Both the position numbers and the translations under genes were made by a program. The notes under the pieces were generated by a model. That model saw only the letters and a list, made by a program, of their open reading frames with translations, was not told the origin of the DNA and ran no database searches. This document shows, piece after piece, positions 17,031-25,556 of a DNA stretch of 64,000 nucleotides. Positions within the stretch are counted from its first letter, which is position 1. The number at the start of each line of letters is the position of its first letter. This DNA comes from Pseudonocardia sp. N23. GTDB lineage: Bacteria; Actinomycetota; Actinomycetes; Mycobacteriales; Pseudonocardiaceae. The stretch is from positions 9,468 to 73,467 of the forward strand of contig NZ_BEGX01000112.1 in the NCBI RefSeq assembly GCF_002583555.1, in the 5' to 3' direction.

Positions 17031-17978
17031 ATGGGTGAGCGCGCGCTGTGCGTCGTGGGGACGGGGTTGATCGGTGGCTCGCTGATCCGGGCGGCCGACA
17101 AGGCCGGCCGGCACGTGTGGGGCACGAGCGCGTCGGAGGGCACCGCCGAGCAGGCGCGCGCCGACGGTTTCGACGTCACCACCGACCTCGACGCGGCGCT
17201 GCGCCGGGCTGTCGAGGCCGACGCGCTCGTCGTGCTCGCCGCGCCGTTGCCCGCGCTCCCCGACGTGCTGCGCCGCGTCGGGGAGGTCGCGCCGACGGTG
17301 CGCCTGACCGACGCCGTGAGCGTGAAGGTCGCGGTCGCCGACGAGGTCGCCCGGTACGCACCGCGCGCCCGCTACGTCGGCGGGCACCCGATGGCCGGGA
17401 CCGCGGAGTCGGGCTGGGCGGCCGGCACGGCAACGCTGTTCACCGGGGCCCCCTGGGTCGTGGTCTCCGACGACGGCGCCGACCTGGACGTGTGGGCCGA
17501 CGTCGCCGAGCTCGCCTGGCTCTGCGGCGCGCACGTCGTGCCCGCGGCCGCCGACGAGCACGACCTGGCCGTCGCCCGGATCAGCCACCTGCCGCACCTG
17601 CTCGCCGCGGTGCTCGCCGCCGTCGGCGCGGGCGAGCCCGACGACGACCTGCCGCTCGCGCTGTCCGCGTCCTCGTTCGCCGACGGCACCCGCGTCGCCG
17701 GCACCCGTCCCGAACTGGTGCTCGCGATGTGCGAGGGCAACCGCGACGCCCTGCTCGCCGCGGTCGACGAGGCCCTGGGGCGGCTCGGGGCGATGCGCGG
17801 GGCGCTGGCCTCGACGGGTGGGTTGGCTGCCACGGTCAACGCCGGCCACCTGGCGCGACAGCGCTGGTCGGCGACCCGGGAGCCGCTGACCGAGCGCGTG
17901 ACGCTGCGCCCCGGAATCCTCCCCGAGCTGCGGGAGCTGGGTCGCCGGGGCGATGTGGTCGTCGGCTGGGCCGACTGA
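17031..17978 (+). CDS. tyrA: prephenate dehydrogenase
   Basis: A 315-residue NAD(P)-dependent enzyme that makes 4-hydroxyphenylpyruvate for tyrosine. The N-terminal Rossmann motif is VVGTGLIGGSLIRA, and the catalytic region shows GGHPMAGTAESGW and a histidine in RISHLPHLLAA. It has no ACT domain or fused chorismate mutase. I chose the ATG at 17031 over an earlier in-frame ATG at 17007 because the Rossmann strand begins seven residues later. It stands 49 bp after the amidase gene. Confidence 0.9.
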   Translation: MGERALCVVGTGLIGGSLIRAADKAGRHVWGTSASEGTAEQARADGFDVTTDLDAALRRAVEADALVVLAAPLPALPDVLRRVGEVAPTVRLTDAVSVKVAVADEVARYAPRARYVGGHPMAGTAESGWAAGTATLFTGAPWVVVSDDGADLDVWADVAELAWLCGAHVVPAAADEHDLAVARISHLPHLLAAVLAAVGAGEPDDDLPLALSASSFADGTRVAGTRPELVLAMCEGNRDALLAAVDEALGRLGAMRGALASTGGLAATVNAGHLARQRWSATREPLTERVTLRPGILPELRELGRRGDVVVGWAD

Positions 17979-17990
17979 CCGCCCGGGGAG

Positions 17991-18584
17991 CTACGCGACC
18001 GACTCGATCGCCCCGACGCGGCGGGCCAGCCCCGGGTAGTGCGCGACGATGCCGTCGGCATCGACGGTGAGGTCGGCGCTGAACGTCCCCGAGCTGAAGT
18101 TCACGACCGCGGGTGTGTCGCCGTCACCGACCGACACGGTCCGGTAGCGCTGGTCGACCAGCTCGACCGACAGCGAGGGCAGCGACACGAACAGCACCGG
18201 GATCAGGTGGTCGCCGGGCTCCTTGTGCAGGTTCAGCCGCCGGATCGGCAGCGTGTTGAACAGCGGGCTGCGCTCCAGGTCCACATCGGTCGCCCCGCCG
18301 AAGTCCGACCGCGTGCTGCCGGAGCCGTCGTCGAGCAGCCAGTAGCCGTCCTCGGTGCGGTTCATCGTGAGATGCCGCTCCCGGTCGCCCGTGGCCGCCG
18401 TGACCGACAGCCGTTCGACGACACGATCCTCGTTGACGGTCAGCCGGTACGACGCGGTCAGCTCGCCGTTCGGGCCCGTACGCACCACGCGGCCGAGTGC
18501 ACGGAACCCGGTCTGTCCGATCAGGACCCGGGCGCCCTCCAGAGCGACCTGGTCCTCGGCCTGCCACGTCACCATGCCGCTCAT
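17991..18584 (-). CDS. putative glycolipid-binding protein (DUF1089-type)
   Basis: A 197-residue beta-rich soluble protein starting MSGMVTWQAEDQVALEGARV. Sequence such as ERHLTMNRTEDGYWLLDDGS and SPLFNTLPIRRLNLH fits the putative glycolipid-binding family named from structural work. The ligand here is unknown. I chose the ATG at 18584 with a GAGGGG ribosome site; the longer frame from 18683 looks non-coding. It is convergent with tyrA, 12 bp apart. Confidence 0.75.
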   Translation of the reverse strand: MSGMVTWQAEDQVALEGARVLIGQTGFRALGRVVRTGPNGELTASYRLTVNEDRVVERLSVTAATGDRERHLTMNRTEDGYWLLDDGSGSTRSDFGGATDVDLERSPLFNTLPIRRLNLHKEPGDHLIPVLFVSLPSLSVELVDQRYRTVSVGDGDTPAVVNFSSGTFSADLTVDADGIVAHYPGLARRVGAIESVA

Positions 18585-18740
18585 CGTCGCTTCCCCTCGC
18601 CGGAGCCAGCTCGTCGAGGCTCGCTCATCGCTCCCCCTCGCCAACGCTCGCTCATCGGCCACACGGTAGCCGGTTCGGGCCACCCGCTCCTGCCGAGGGG
18701 AACCCGGCAGGAGCGGTGGCCGTCAGGTCATCACACCTGG

Positions 18741-18935
18741 TCACTGACCGGGAGCGGGCTGTTCCTTGTCAGGCACGAAATCCTTGATCTTGTCGACGAC
18801 GGTGTCGACCTGGTCCTCGTGGCCGAACCGGCCCTTGACGATCTCACCGAGCTTCTCGGCGCCGTCCTCGATCTTGTCGCCGTGCTCGTTGAGCAGTTCC
18901 TCGGCCTTACCCTTGAGTGCGTCGAAGTCCACCAT
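18741..18935 (-). CDS. MT0933/Rv0909-like small antitoxin-family protein
   Basis: A 64-residue charged helical protein (MVDFDALKGKAEELLNEHGD) of the family named after mycobacterial antitoxin Rv0909. No toxin gene adjoins it, so it may be an orphan or act differently. The ATG at 18935 follows a GAAGGGGG-like ribosome site; the frame extends slightly upstream. It lies between the glycolipid-binding gene and the ligase-like gene on the same strand. Confidence 0.7.
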   Translation of the reverse strand: MVDFDALKGKAEELLNEHGDKIEDGAEKLGEIVKGRFGHEDQVDTVVDKIKDFVPDKEQPAPGQ

Positions 18936-19008
18936 CTGAAGCCCCCTTCTCGAGCTGTCGAGCAACATCCTGGCGCGTTACCCGATCGGGTGTCAGCAGC
19001 AGGTGGGC

Positions 19009-19941
19009 TCAACTCCGCGGCGGGGCCGGTTCGAGGTCCGCGGGGGCGAGGTCGTCGCGCAGGCCGCGGAACTCCGGGCGCAGCATCCGGCCGTCGTCGG
19101 ACCAGCCCGCGTGCGCGATCTCGGCGACGACGACGGGTTCGCACCACTGCGCGCCCGCCCCGTCGACGCGCGGGACGGACTCACCGAACGGTGGGGCGAG
19201 CCGCACCAGGCCGTCGAGCGCCCCGTGCAGGACGCGCTGCACGGCGTCGCCCGCGAGCCCGGACGTCACCCGGCCGACGAACCGCGGCCCGTCCGGTCCG
19301 GGCAGTCCGACGAGCAGCGCCGCCATCCGCGACGCCACCGACCGTTCCGCGCGCCAGCCACCGATCACGCAGGGCGTCGTCGTCCGGTGGGTCACCTCGA
19401 TCCACGCGCCGCGCCGGCCCGGGACGTAGGGACTGTCGCCCCGTTTGGCGACGACACCCTCCATGCCCTGCTCCGCGGTCGCGGCGAGGAGGGCGGCGCC
19501 GTCGGTGTAGGACGGTGACAGTGACAGGGCCGGGACGACCGTGAGGTCCAGGCGTTCGAGCGTGGCACGGCGTTCGTCCAGCGGCCGTGCGGTGAGGTCG
19601 ACGCCGTAGAGCCGCAGCACGTCGAACGTCATGAAGGTGACGGGCCGGGCGGCGGCCCGTGCGGCGCTGACCGGAGCGTTGATGCGCTCGGCGAGGGCGG
19701 CGAAGCTGGGGACGCCGCGGTCGACGATCACGACCTCGCCGTCGAGGAGGAGGTCGGGTGCGACGGCGTCGAGCCCGGCGAGCTCGGGGAAGGCGCCGGT
19801 GACGTCGCGGCCGCTGCGGGTGTGCAGCCGGACCGCTCCGTCACGCACGTCCGCGAGGAGCCGCATGCCGTCCCACTTGACCTCGAACACCCATCCGGGG
19901 CCGGTCGGGAGCGCGCCGGGGGTGGCGAGCATGGGCTGCAC
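19009..19941 (-). CDS. ATP-dependent DNA ligase-like protein, motif V altered
   Basis: A 310-residue ligase with adenylation and OB-fold domains, as in stand-alone LigC or the LigD ligase domain. The adenylated lysine is in FEVKWDGMRLL. LLDGEVV, FMTFDVLRLYG and EGVVAKRGDSPY are motifs III, IIIa and IV. Motif V reads WIEVTHRTT where relatives have lysine (WIK or FKIK), so a lysine used in catalysis appears lost. It is 97 bp from, and divergent to, the Ku gene, so its context is non-homologous end joining. It may be a weakened or divergent ligase. Confidence 0.8.
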   Translation of the reverse strand: MQPMLATPGALPTGPGWVFEVKWDGMRLLADVRDGAVRLHTRSGRDVTGAFPELAGLDAVAPDLLLDGEVVIVDRGVPSFAALAERINAPVSAARAAARPVTFMTFDVLRLYGVDLTARPLDERRATLERLDLTVVPALSLSPSYTDGAALLAATAEQGMEGVVAKRGDSPYVPGRRGAWIEVTHRTTTPCVIGGWRAERSVASRMAALLVGLPGPDGPRFVGRVTSGLAGDAVQRVLHGALDGLVRLAPPFGESVPRVDGAGAQWCEPVVVAEIAHAGWSDDGRMLRPEFRGLRDDLAPADLEPAPPRS

Positions 19942-20038
19942 GCCGCCATGCTGTCACCAGAAGTCGTCACGTCGCGCCGTACGGGGCGGGTCGGCGCGCA
20001 CCGGACGACCGATGCGGAAGGCTGGGGGCAGGTTCGCG

Positions 20039-20986
20039 ATGCGAGCGATGTGGAGCGGTGCGGTCTCGTTCGGGCTGGTCAGCGTGCCCGTGAAGCTGTA
20101 CTCGGCGACGACCAACCACGACATCCGGTTCCATCAGGTGCACGCCACCGACGGTGGCCGGATCCGCTACAAGCGGACGTGCTCGATCGACGGCGAGGAG
20201 GTCGAGTACGCCGACATCGTCAAGGGCTTCGAGACCGAGGACGGCGAGCTGATCACGCTCGACGAGGGTGACCTCGACTCGCTGCCGGTCGCGACGGGCC
20301 ACGAGATCGACGTCATCGAGTTCGTGCCGTCCGACCAGATCGACCCGCTGCTGTTCGACAAGAGCTACTACCTCGAGCCGGAGACCAAGGCCGCCAAGCC
20401 CTACGCCCTGCTGCGCGAAGCGCTCACCGACACCGACCGGATGGCCGTGGTGAAGGTGGCGTTGCGGCAGCGGGAGAGCATCGCGCTGCTGCGCGTGCGC
20501 GGCAAGGCGATCGTGCTGCAGACGATGCTGTGGCCCGACGAGGTCCGCGAGCCCGAGTTCGACATCCTCGACCTCGAGGTGGAGCTGCGCCCGCAGGAGC
20601 TGCAGATGGCGGCGTCACTCGTCGAGAGCCTGGGCGCGGACTTCGACCCGGCCGGGTTCAAGGACGAGTACCGCGACGCCGTCGCCGACATGATCGAGCG
20701 CAAGCGCACCACCGGCGACACCCGCCCGGCCCCGGTGGAGGAGAAGCCGGCCGACGACGGCGACAGCATGACCGACCTGCTCACGGCGTTGCAGCGCAGC
20801 GTCGAGGCGGCCCGTGGAACGTCGGGCAAGCCCGCCGAGGAGGAGGCGTTGGCAGCCGCCGACGACACCGAGGAGAAGGCCGACAAGCCCAAGGCCCGCC
20901 GTCGCACCACGAAGAAGGTCGACAAGGAGGCCGACGTCGAGGCCGAGGAGGCCGCGCCCCGGCGACGTACCCGCAAGCCCGCCTAG
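20039..20986 (+). CDS. ku: non-homologous end joining protein Ku
   Basis: A 315-residue bacterial Ku that rings DNA ends and recruits the ligase and polymerase. It begins MRAMWSGAVSFGLVSVPVKL and contains FHQVHATDGGRIRYKR and YYLEPETKAAKPYALL, all diagnostic. The C-terminal ~50 residues form a Lys/Arg-rich tail (PKARRRTTKKVDKE) of the kind that helps DNA binding and threading. Partners in the window are the ligase-like gene at 19009 and a LigD-type polymerase at 39221. It overlaps the convergent LCP gene by four bases. Confidence 0.95.
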   Translation: MRAMWSGAVSFGLVSVPVKLYSATTNHDIRFHQVHATDGGRIRYKRTCSIDGEEVEYADIVKGFETEDGELITLDEGDLDSLPVATGHEIDVIEFVPSDQIDPLLFDKSYYLEPETKAAKPYALLREALTDTDRMAVVKVALRQRESIALLRVRGKAIVLQTMLWPDEVREPEFDILDLEVELRPQELQMAASLVESLGADFDPAGFKDEYRDAVADMIERKRTTGDTRPAPVEEKPADDGDSMTDLLTALQRSVEAARGTSGKPAEEEALAAADDTEEKADKPKARRRTTKKVDKEADVEAEEAAPRRRTRKPA

Positions 20987-22185
20987 GGACCGAGTGCCGT
21001 CTTCGGCGGAGCCTGGTCCTTGGCCAGCGCCCCGAAGAGTGCCTGCGCTCGCGTCTTGTCCCAGCGGACGACGGACTCGCCGCCGATCGTCGGCGTGCCC
21101 CCGACCGGCACCGTCGTGGCCACGCCGCTGCCGCCCGACACACCGCGCATCGACAGGCCCAGGCTCGCCAGGTTCCAGATGTGGTCGGAGCTGTCGACGG
21201 TGATCGTGCCGGTCATGGCCGTACCCAGGGGCACGATCCGGAACGGGTTGAGCAGCGTCGCCGGGCTGGTCGCCTTGCTGATCAGCGCGGACAGGAACGC
21301 GCGCTGCCGGGCGACGCGGTCGAAGTCCGAGCCCGCGGTGGCACGGGTGCGGACGTAGCCGAGCGCGGTGCCGCCGTCGAGCTCCTGGCAGCCGGCCTTG
21401 ATGTCGAGGCCCGCCTTGGGGTCCTTGATGGCCTGCGGGATGCACATGTCGACACCACCCACCGCGTCGACGGCGCCGACGAACCCGCCGAAGCCGATCT
21501 CGGCGTAGTGGTCGATGTGCAGGCCGGTGGCCGCCTCGACGGTCTTGATCAGCAGCTGCGGGCCGCCGAACGAGTACGACGCGTTGATCTTGCCGCTGCC
21601 GTGGCCCTCGATCGGGACGTAGGAGTCCCGCGGGATGCTCACCAGCACCGGGCCGGAGCTGCCGTCGTGCAGCAGCATGATCGTGTCGGTCCGCTGTCCG
21701 ACGTCGCCGCCGGTCGCGAGCTCCTGCTGCTGCTCGTCGGACAGGCCCGCCCGGCTGTCGGAGCCGACGATCAGCCAGTTCGTGCCCTCGGAGGTCGCGG
21801 CGCTGTCGGCGGGCAGCGCGTCGACGCGCTGCAGGTTGACGTCGAGATAGACCCCGAAGCCGATGACCAGCAGGAGCAGGACGGTGACGAAGGCCAGGAT
21901 CCGGCGACGCCAGCTGCCCCTGCGACGTGGCCGGGCCGGGCGTGGCGGCGCACCGCGGGGCGGGTCGAACTGCGCGGGCGGGCGGTCGCCCGCGGGTGTC
22001 GTCGGCAGCACCGAGGTACGCGCCGGCGGCCTGCGCTGCCCCATCGGCGGCGGGGGCGGCACGTTCTGCCGCGGGCGCTGCGGCTGTCCCCAGCCGGGGC
22101 CCTGGGCGGGTCCGCGCCGCTGCACGGGCGGGGGTGGGCCGCCCCGGCCGACGGGACGCGTCGGCCCCTGGTACCCACCGTCCAT
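20983..22185 (-). CDS. LytR-CpsA-Psr (LCP) cell-wall glycopolymer transferase
   Basis: A 400-residue membrane protein. It has a ~90-residue proline/arginine-rich cytoplasmic head, one transmembrane helix (RRRILAFVTVLLLLVIGFGV) near residues 95-115 and an extracellular LCP domain. Landmarks are GSDSRAG, RTDTIMLLHD, SIPRDSYVPI and GYVRTRATAGSDFDRVARQR, which provide the arginines and aspartates that hold the polyprenyl phosphate. LCP enzymes attach arabinogalactan or related polymers to peptidoglycan. I used the ATG at 22185; another start lies 12 bases upstream. Confidence 0.9.
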   Translation of the reverse strand: MDGGYQGPTRPVGRGGPPPPVQRRGPAQGPGWGQPQRPRQNVPPPPPMGQRRPPARTSVLPTTPAGDRPPAQFDPPRGAPPRPARPRRRGSWRRRILAFVTVLLLLVIGFGVYLDVNLQRVDALPADSAATSEGTNWLIVGSDSRAGLSDEQQQELATGGDVGQRTDTIMLLHDGSSGPVLVSIPRDSYVPIEGHGSGKINASYSFGGPQLLIKTVEAATGLHIDHYAEIGFGGFVGAVDAVGGVDMCIPQAIKDPKAGLDIKAGCQELDGGTALGYVRTRATAGSDFDRVARQRAFLSALISKATSPATLLNPFRIVPLGTAMTGTITVDSSDHIWNLASLGLSMRGVSGGSGVATTVPVGGTPTIGGESVVRWDKTRAQALFGALAKDQAPPKTALGP

Positions 22186-22305
22186 GACCACTCTCACCCC
22201 GTCGACGCGTGCTTCCGTGCGGCCCGGCAGGCCTCGAACCAGAGTGCCACGGACCTCGCGGAGGGGTCGGTAGGGGCAGCCCCCGCGTTTGCGCCGGGCG
22301 CGGCG

Positions 22306-22821
22306 CTACAGCAGCGGCTCGCCTTCGAACTTCCCGAGGTCCTCGCGGTAGAACTCGAGGCCCACACCGTTGGGGTCGCGGATGTAGAGGCTGTTCTCGA
22401 CGCCGCGGTCGGGGCCGAGGTAGTCGACGCCGGCTTCGTCGAGCCTGGCCCTGGCCCTGGTGAACTCCTCCGCCGACGTCGAGAGCGCGAGGTGCTGCAC
22501 GGCGCCGATCGTCTCGGAGAAGTCGGGGTGGTCGTGGCCGGGGAAGTCGAAGAAGCCCAGCAGGTTGCCGTTGCCGATGTCGAAGAAGAAGTGGCTGGAG
22601 CCCGCGTAGTCGCGGTTCTCCACCAGCTCGACCAGCGGGAACCCGAGGGTGTCCTGGTAGAAGCGGATCGTCTCCTCGACGTCGCGGCAGATCAGCGCGA
22701 GGTGGTGGACGCCGCGGACGGTCGTCGGCGACCGGTCGGCGGCCGGCCTCAGGTACTTGTCGCGCAGGCGGTTCCGCCGCTCGCGGACGGCTTCCAGTTC
22801 GGCTCCGGCGGGCTGTGGCAC
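22306..22821 (-). CDS. VOC-family (glyoxalase/dioxygenase) protein
   Basis: A 171-residue protein with two vicinal-oxygen-chelate half-modules: VRGVHHLALICRDVEETIRF with DTLGFPLVELVENRD, then GAVQHLALST and DPNGVGLEFYRED. Metal-ligand candidates are the His residues of HHLA and QHLA and the Glu of GLEFY. The reaction is unknown. I chose the GTG at 22821, preceded by GAGGGG; the frame runs much further upstream without coding character. Confidence 0.85.
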   Translation of the reverse strand: MPQPAGAELEAVRERRNRLRDKYLRPAADRSPTTVRGVHHLALICRDVEETIRFYQDTLGFPLVELVENRDYAGSSHFFFDIGNGNLLGFFDFPGHDHPDFSETIGAVQHLALSTSAEEFTRARARLDEAGVDYLGPDRGVENSLYIRDPNGVGLEFYREDLGKFEGEPLL

Positions 22822-22882
22822 GGTCGGCTCCCCTCGCTCGACGACCCCGGCGGGCCCGGGGTGCCCACCGTACGACCGCCGT

Positions 22883-22898
22883 GGTTCCACGTGGAACA
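22883..22898. promoter_or_regulatory. parS-like palindrome
   Basis: GGTTCCACGTGGAACA contains the perfect 14-bp palindrome GTTCCACGTGGAAC. It matches 13 of 16 positions of the bacterial ParB site TGTTTCACGTGAAACA, with symmetrical changes. It is intergenic between divergent genes. It may be a chromosomal ParB-binding site, or an operator of a local regulator. Confidence 0.5.
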
Positions 22899-22926
22899 CG
22901 TTCGGGTGACCCTGTCGGAGACCGGC

Positions 22927-23703
22927 ATGCATGATCGGTCCGTGGACCCCCTTCACGAGGACGACCTCGCCGAGCCCGGCATCCTCGACCCGTCGATGCA
23001 CGCCCGCCGCCCCCGGCTCCCCGAGGCTGCGGTGCTGTGCTTCTTCCCGGAGGTCGTGGCCGGGCTGGTCAAGGCCGGGGCCCGCCGGTTGACGCGGTTG
23101 TCGTCGGAACGCGAGGCCGTCGTCTGGGAGATCCAGGTCGACGGGCGGCCGCTCGCCGTCGTCCATCCCGGGATCGGGGCCCCGCTCGCGGCGATGACGC
23201 TGGAGGAGCTGGTCGCGATGGGCGTGCGGCGGGTCGTCGCCGTCGGCGGGGCCGGGGTGCTGGTCCCGGACCTGGTGATGGGGCACGCGGTCGTCGTGGG
23301 CAGCGCGTTGCGCGACGAGGGCACATCGGCGCACTACCTGCGGCCGGGGCGGATCGTCGACGCCGACCCGCACGGCGTCGCGGTCCTGCGGCAGACGCTC
23401 GACGCCGCCGGCCTGCCGCACGTCACCGGCCGGACCTGGACGACCGACGCCGTCTACCGCGAGACCCCTGCCCGGACGGCGCGGCGGCGCGAGGAGGGGT
23501 GCGTGACCGTCGACATGGAGGCGTCGGCGTTCATCGCGGTGGCGCGCCACCGGGGCATCCGCCTGGCCCAGGTCCTGCTCGCGGCGGACTCGCTGGCCGG
23601 TCCGGAATGGGACGCCCGCGGCTGGACGACGGCCCGCGAGGCGCGGGCGGGCCTCACCTCGGTCGCGGCGCGGGCGGCGCTGGCCATGCCGAACCCCTCG
23701 TGA
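22927..23703 (+). CDS. uridine/purine nucleoside phosphorylase-family protein
   Basis: A 258-residue protein of the PNP/UDP phosphorylase fold. Phosphate and base-binding segments seen are HPGIGAPLAA, VGGAGVLVPDL, TGRTWTTDAVYRETP and the CVTVDMEASAF stretch, whose Met-Glu contacts ribose in the family. It probably cleaves a nucleoside with phosphate; the base preference is unclear. I used the ATG at 22927; a GTG at 22942 is possible. Its stop codon lies inside a dispersed TCGTGAGTGGCGA repeat. Confidence 0.8.
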   Translation: MHDRSVDPLHEDDLAEPGILDPSMHARRPRLPEAAVLCFFPEVVAGLVKAGARRLTRLSSEREAVVWEIQVDGRPLAVVHPGIGAPLAAMTLEELVAMGVRRVVAVGGAGVLVPDLVMGHAVVVGSALRDEGTSAHYLRPGRIVDADPHGVAVLRQTLDAAGLPHVTGRTWTTDAVYRETPARTARRREEGCVTVDMEASAFIAVARHRGIRLAQVLLAADSLAGPEWDARGWTTAREARAGLTSVAARAALAMPNPS

Positions 23704-23713
23704 GTGGCGATGG

Positions 23714-24511
23714 TCAGATGGTCGCCTTGCGGATCGACCGGATGCCGACCCACAGCCCGACCGCCGCGGTGACCAGTGCCGCGATCAGGCCCCACAGGAT
23801 CTTCACGTCACCGAACGAGCCCGCGAACAGGAGCCGCTCGGCGTCGACGATGTAGGTGAGCGGGTTGAACTTCGAGACCACCTGCATCCAGCCCGGACCG
23901 GTCTCCAGCGGCAGCATCATCCCGGACAGGATCAGCAGCGGGAACAGCAGCGACTGCTGCACCGCCCAGAAGATCCACTCGGTCTTGCGGGCCGCGATGG
24001 CCAGCGCGTAGGACAACGCCCCGACCCCGACACCGAAGATGCCCAGGATCAGCAGCCCCGCCAGCACGTGCAAGGGGTGGAGCACGAACCCGAACGGGAT
24101 CGCGACCAGCGTGATGATCGCCGCCTGCACGACCAGCGGGGTGAGCTCCTTGAGCGCCCGCCCGATCATCAGCGACGCCCGCGACAGTGGTGTCGCGAGG
24201 ATGCGCTCGAACGCGCCGGTCATGATCTCGAACTGCAGCGACGACCCGGTCATCGACGTGCCGAACATCGTGATCATGACGACGACGCCGGGGAGGAACC
24301 ATTGCAGCGACGACCCGCCGAACAGCGAGCCGTCCCCTGCGAGGCCCGACAGCAGCGGCCCGAACAGGCCGAGGAAGACCAGCGGCTGCAGGAGCGAGAA
24401 GATCAGCGAGAACGGGTCACGCAGGATGGTCAGCGTCTCGCGCCACCAGACGTGCCCGACGTCGGTGACGACGTCGGTGCGCACCGGCGTGGGAGGGGCC
24501 AGGACCGCCAT
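23714..24511 (-). CDS. ABC-2 type drug exporter permease (DrrB-like)
   Basis: A 265-residue integral membrane protein with six hydrophobic segments and the ABC2-membrane signature (FERILATPLSRASLMIGRAL). It pairs with the ATPase encoded just upstream, overlapping by one base (TGATG). DrrAB-type pumps export anthracyclines and other hydrophobic drugs or lipids; the substrate here is unknown. It is controlled with the ATPase from the divergent region that also serves the TetR gene. Confidence 0.88.
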   Translation of the reverse strand: MAVLAPPTPVRTDVVTDVGHVWWRETLTILRDPFSLIFSLLQPLVFLGLFGPLLSGLAGDGSLFGGSSLQWFLPGVVVMITMFGTSMTGSSLQFEIMTGAFERILATPLSRASLMIGRALKELTPLVVQAAIITLVAIPFGFVLHPLHVLAGLLILGIFGVGVGALSYALAIAARKTEWIFWAVQQSLLFPLLILSGMMLPLETGPGWMQVVSKFNPLTYIVDAERLLFAGSFGDVKILWGLIAALVTAAVGLWVGIRSIRKATI

Positions 24512-25470
24512 CAGGACTCTCCTTCGCGCAGCGACCGACCGGTCAGGTTGAGGAACACGTCGTCGAGGGTGGGGCGGCGGGCGGCCGCGGCGACGACGTC
24601 GACACCCGCCTCGCGCAGCCGCGCGAGCACGCCGGGCATCGCGCGCGACGCGGCGTCGACGCGCACCGACAGGGCGGTGCCGTCGTCGTCGGGACGTTCG
24701 GCGAGCTCGCTGCCCTCGGCCCCGAGCACCGCGCGGGCGGCGTCGGCCTCGGCGGGGCGGACGACGACCGTCAGCCGGTCGCCCGCCTGCCTGGCCTTCA
24801 GGGTCTCGGCGGTGTCGTCGGCGATGATCGTGCCGTGGTCGATGATCACGACCCGCTCGGCCATCGCGTCGGCCTCGTCGAGGTAGTGGGTGGTGAGCAC
24901 GATCGTGGTGCCACGCTGCTCGCGGATCCGCGTGATGTGCTCCCACAGGTTGGCCCGGTTCTGCGGGTCCATCCCGGTGGACGGCTCGTCGAGGAACAGC
25001 AGCCCGGGGGCGTGGATCAGGCCGAGCGCGATGTCGAGCCGGCGCTTCTGCCCACCGGACAGCGAGCTGACCTTGCGCATGCGCAGCGCCTCGAGGTCGA
25101 GCGTGCGGAGCAGCTCCTCGCCGCTCCCGGCGGCGTCGGCCTTGCCCATCCCGTAGAAGCGGCCCTGCATGAGCAGCTCGTCCCAGACCCGGTGGTTGTG
25201 GCCCGCGCCGTCTTTCTGGCCGATGTAGCCGATGCGTCTGCGCACCTCGGCCGGGCGCCCCACCACGTCGATCCCCGCGACCGTCGCCGAGCCGGAGGTG
25301 GGCGGGAGGAGGCTGGTGAGCATCCGCAGCGTCGTCGACTTGCCGGCGCCGTTGGGGCCGAGGAAGGCGACCAGCTCGCCCTCGGCCACGTCGAGGTCGA
25401 TACCGCGGACGGCCTCGATCGTCTCCTCACCCACCTTGAACGTGCGGGTGAGCGACTCGGTGTGGATCAT
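24511..25470 (-). CDS. daunorubicin-resistance-type ABC transporter ATPase (DrrA-like)
   Basis: A 319-residue ATPase. Walker A is GPNGAGKST near residue 39, the signature LSGGQKRRLDIALGL, Walker B LLFLDEPSTGMD and the switch HYLDEADAM. The C-terminal ~85 residues form the DrrA extension that contacts the permease. The ATG at 25470 has a strong GGAGG site. The promoter lies in the gap to the divergent TetR gene, which carries two GTACN3GTAC boxes, so drug-responsive repression is likely. Confidence 0.92.
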   Translation of the reverse strand: MIHTESLTRTFKVGEETIEAVRGIDLDVAEGELVAFLGPNGAGKSTTLRMLTSLLPPTSGSATVAGIDVVGRPAEVRRRIGYIGQKDGAGHNHRVWDELLMQGRFYGMGKADAAGSGEELLRTLDLEALRMRKVSSLSGGQKRRLDIALGLIHAPGLLFLDEPSTGMDPQNRANLWEHITRIREQRGTTIVLTTHYLDEADAMAERVVIIDHGTIIADDTAETLKARQAGDRLTVVVRPAEADAARAVLGAEGSELAERPDDDGTALSVRVDAASRAMPGVLARLREAGVDVVAAAARRPTLDDVFLNLTGRSLREGES

Positions 25471-25486
25471 CCGTCCTCCGAATTCC

Positions 25487-25527
25487 GTACGGCGTACCAC
25501 GTTGGCAGCGGATACAGTACACCGTAC
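25487..25527. promoter_or_regulatory. paired GTAC-N3-GTAC operators
   Basis: GTACGGCGTAC at 25487-25497 and GTACACCGTAC at 25517-25527 start 30 bp apart, about three helical turns, between the ABC exporter operon and its divergent TetR gene. They are the likely operators for that TetR protein. Confidence 0.6.
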
Positions 25528-25556
25528 GGAGAGAATCTCGCCAGAAAGGCCGTGAA

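Noticed and set aside
18741..18935. Complete toxin-antitoxin pair
   Set aside because: No toxin-like gene adjoins the antitoxin-family protein on either side.
20530..23703. 1057-codon plus-strand open frame
   Set aside because: It is antisense to the LCP and VOC genes over most of its length; only the last 258 codons are a real gene (nucleoside phosphorylase).
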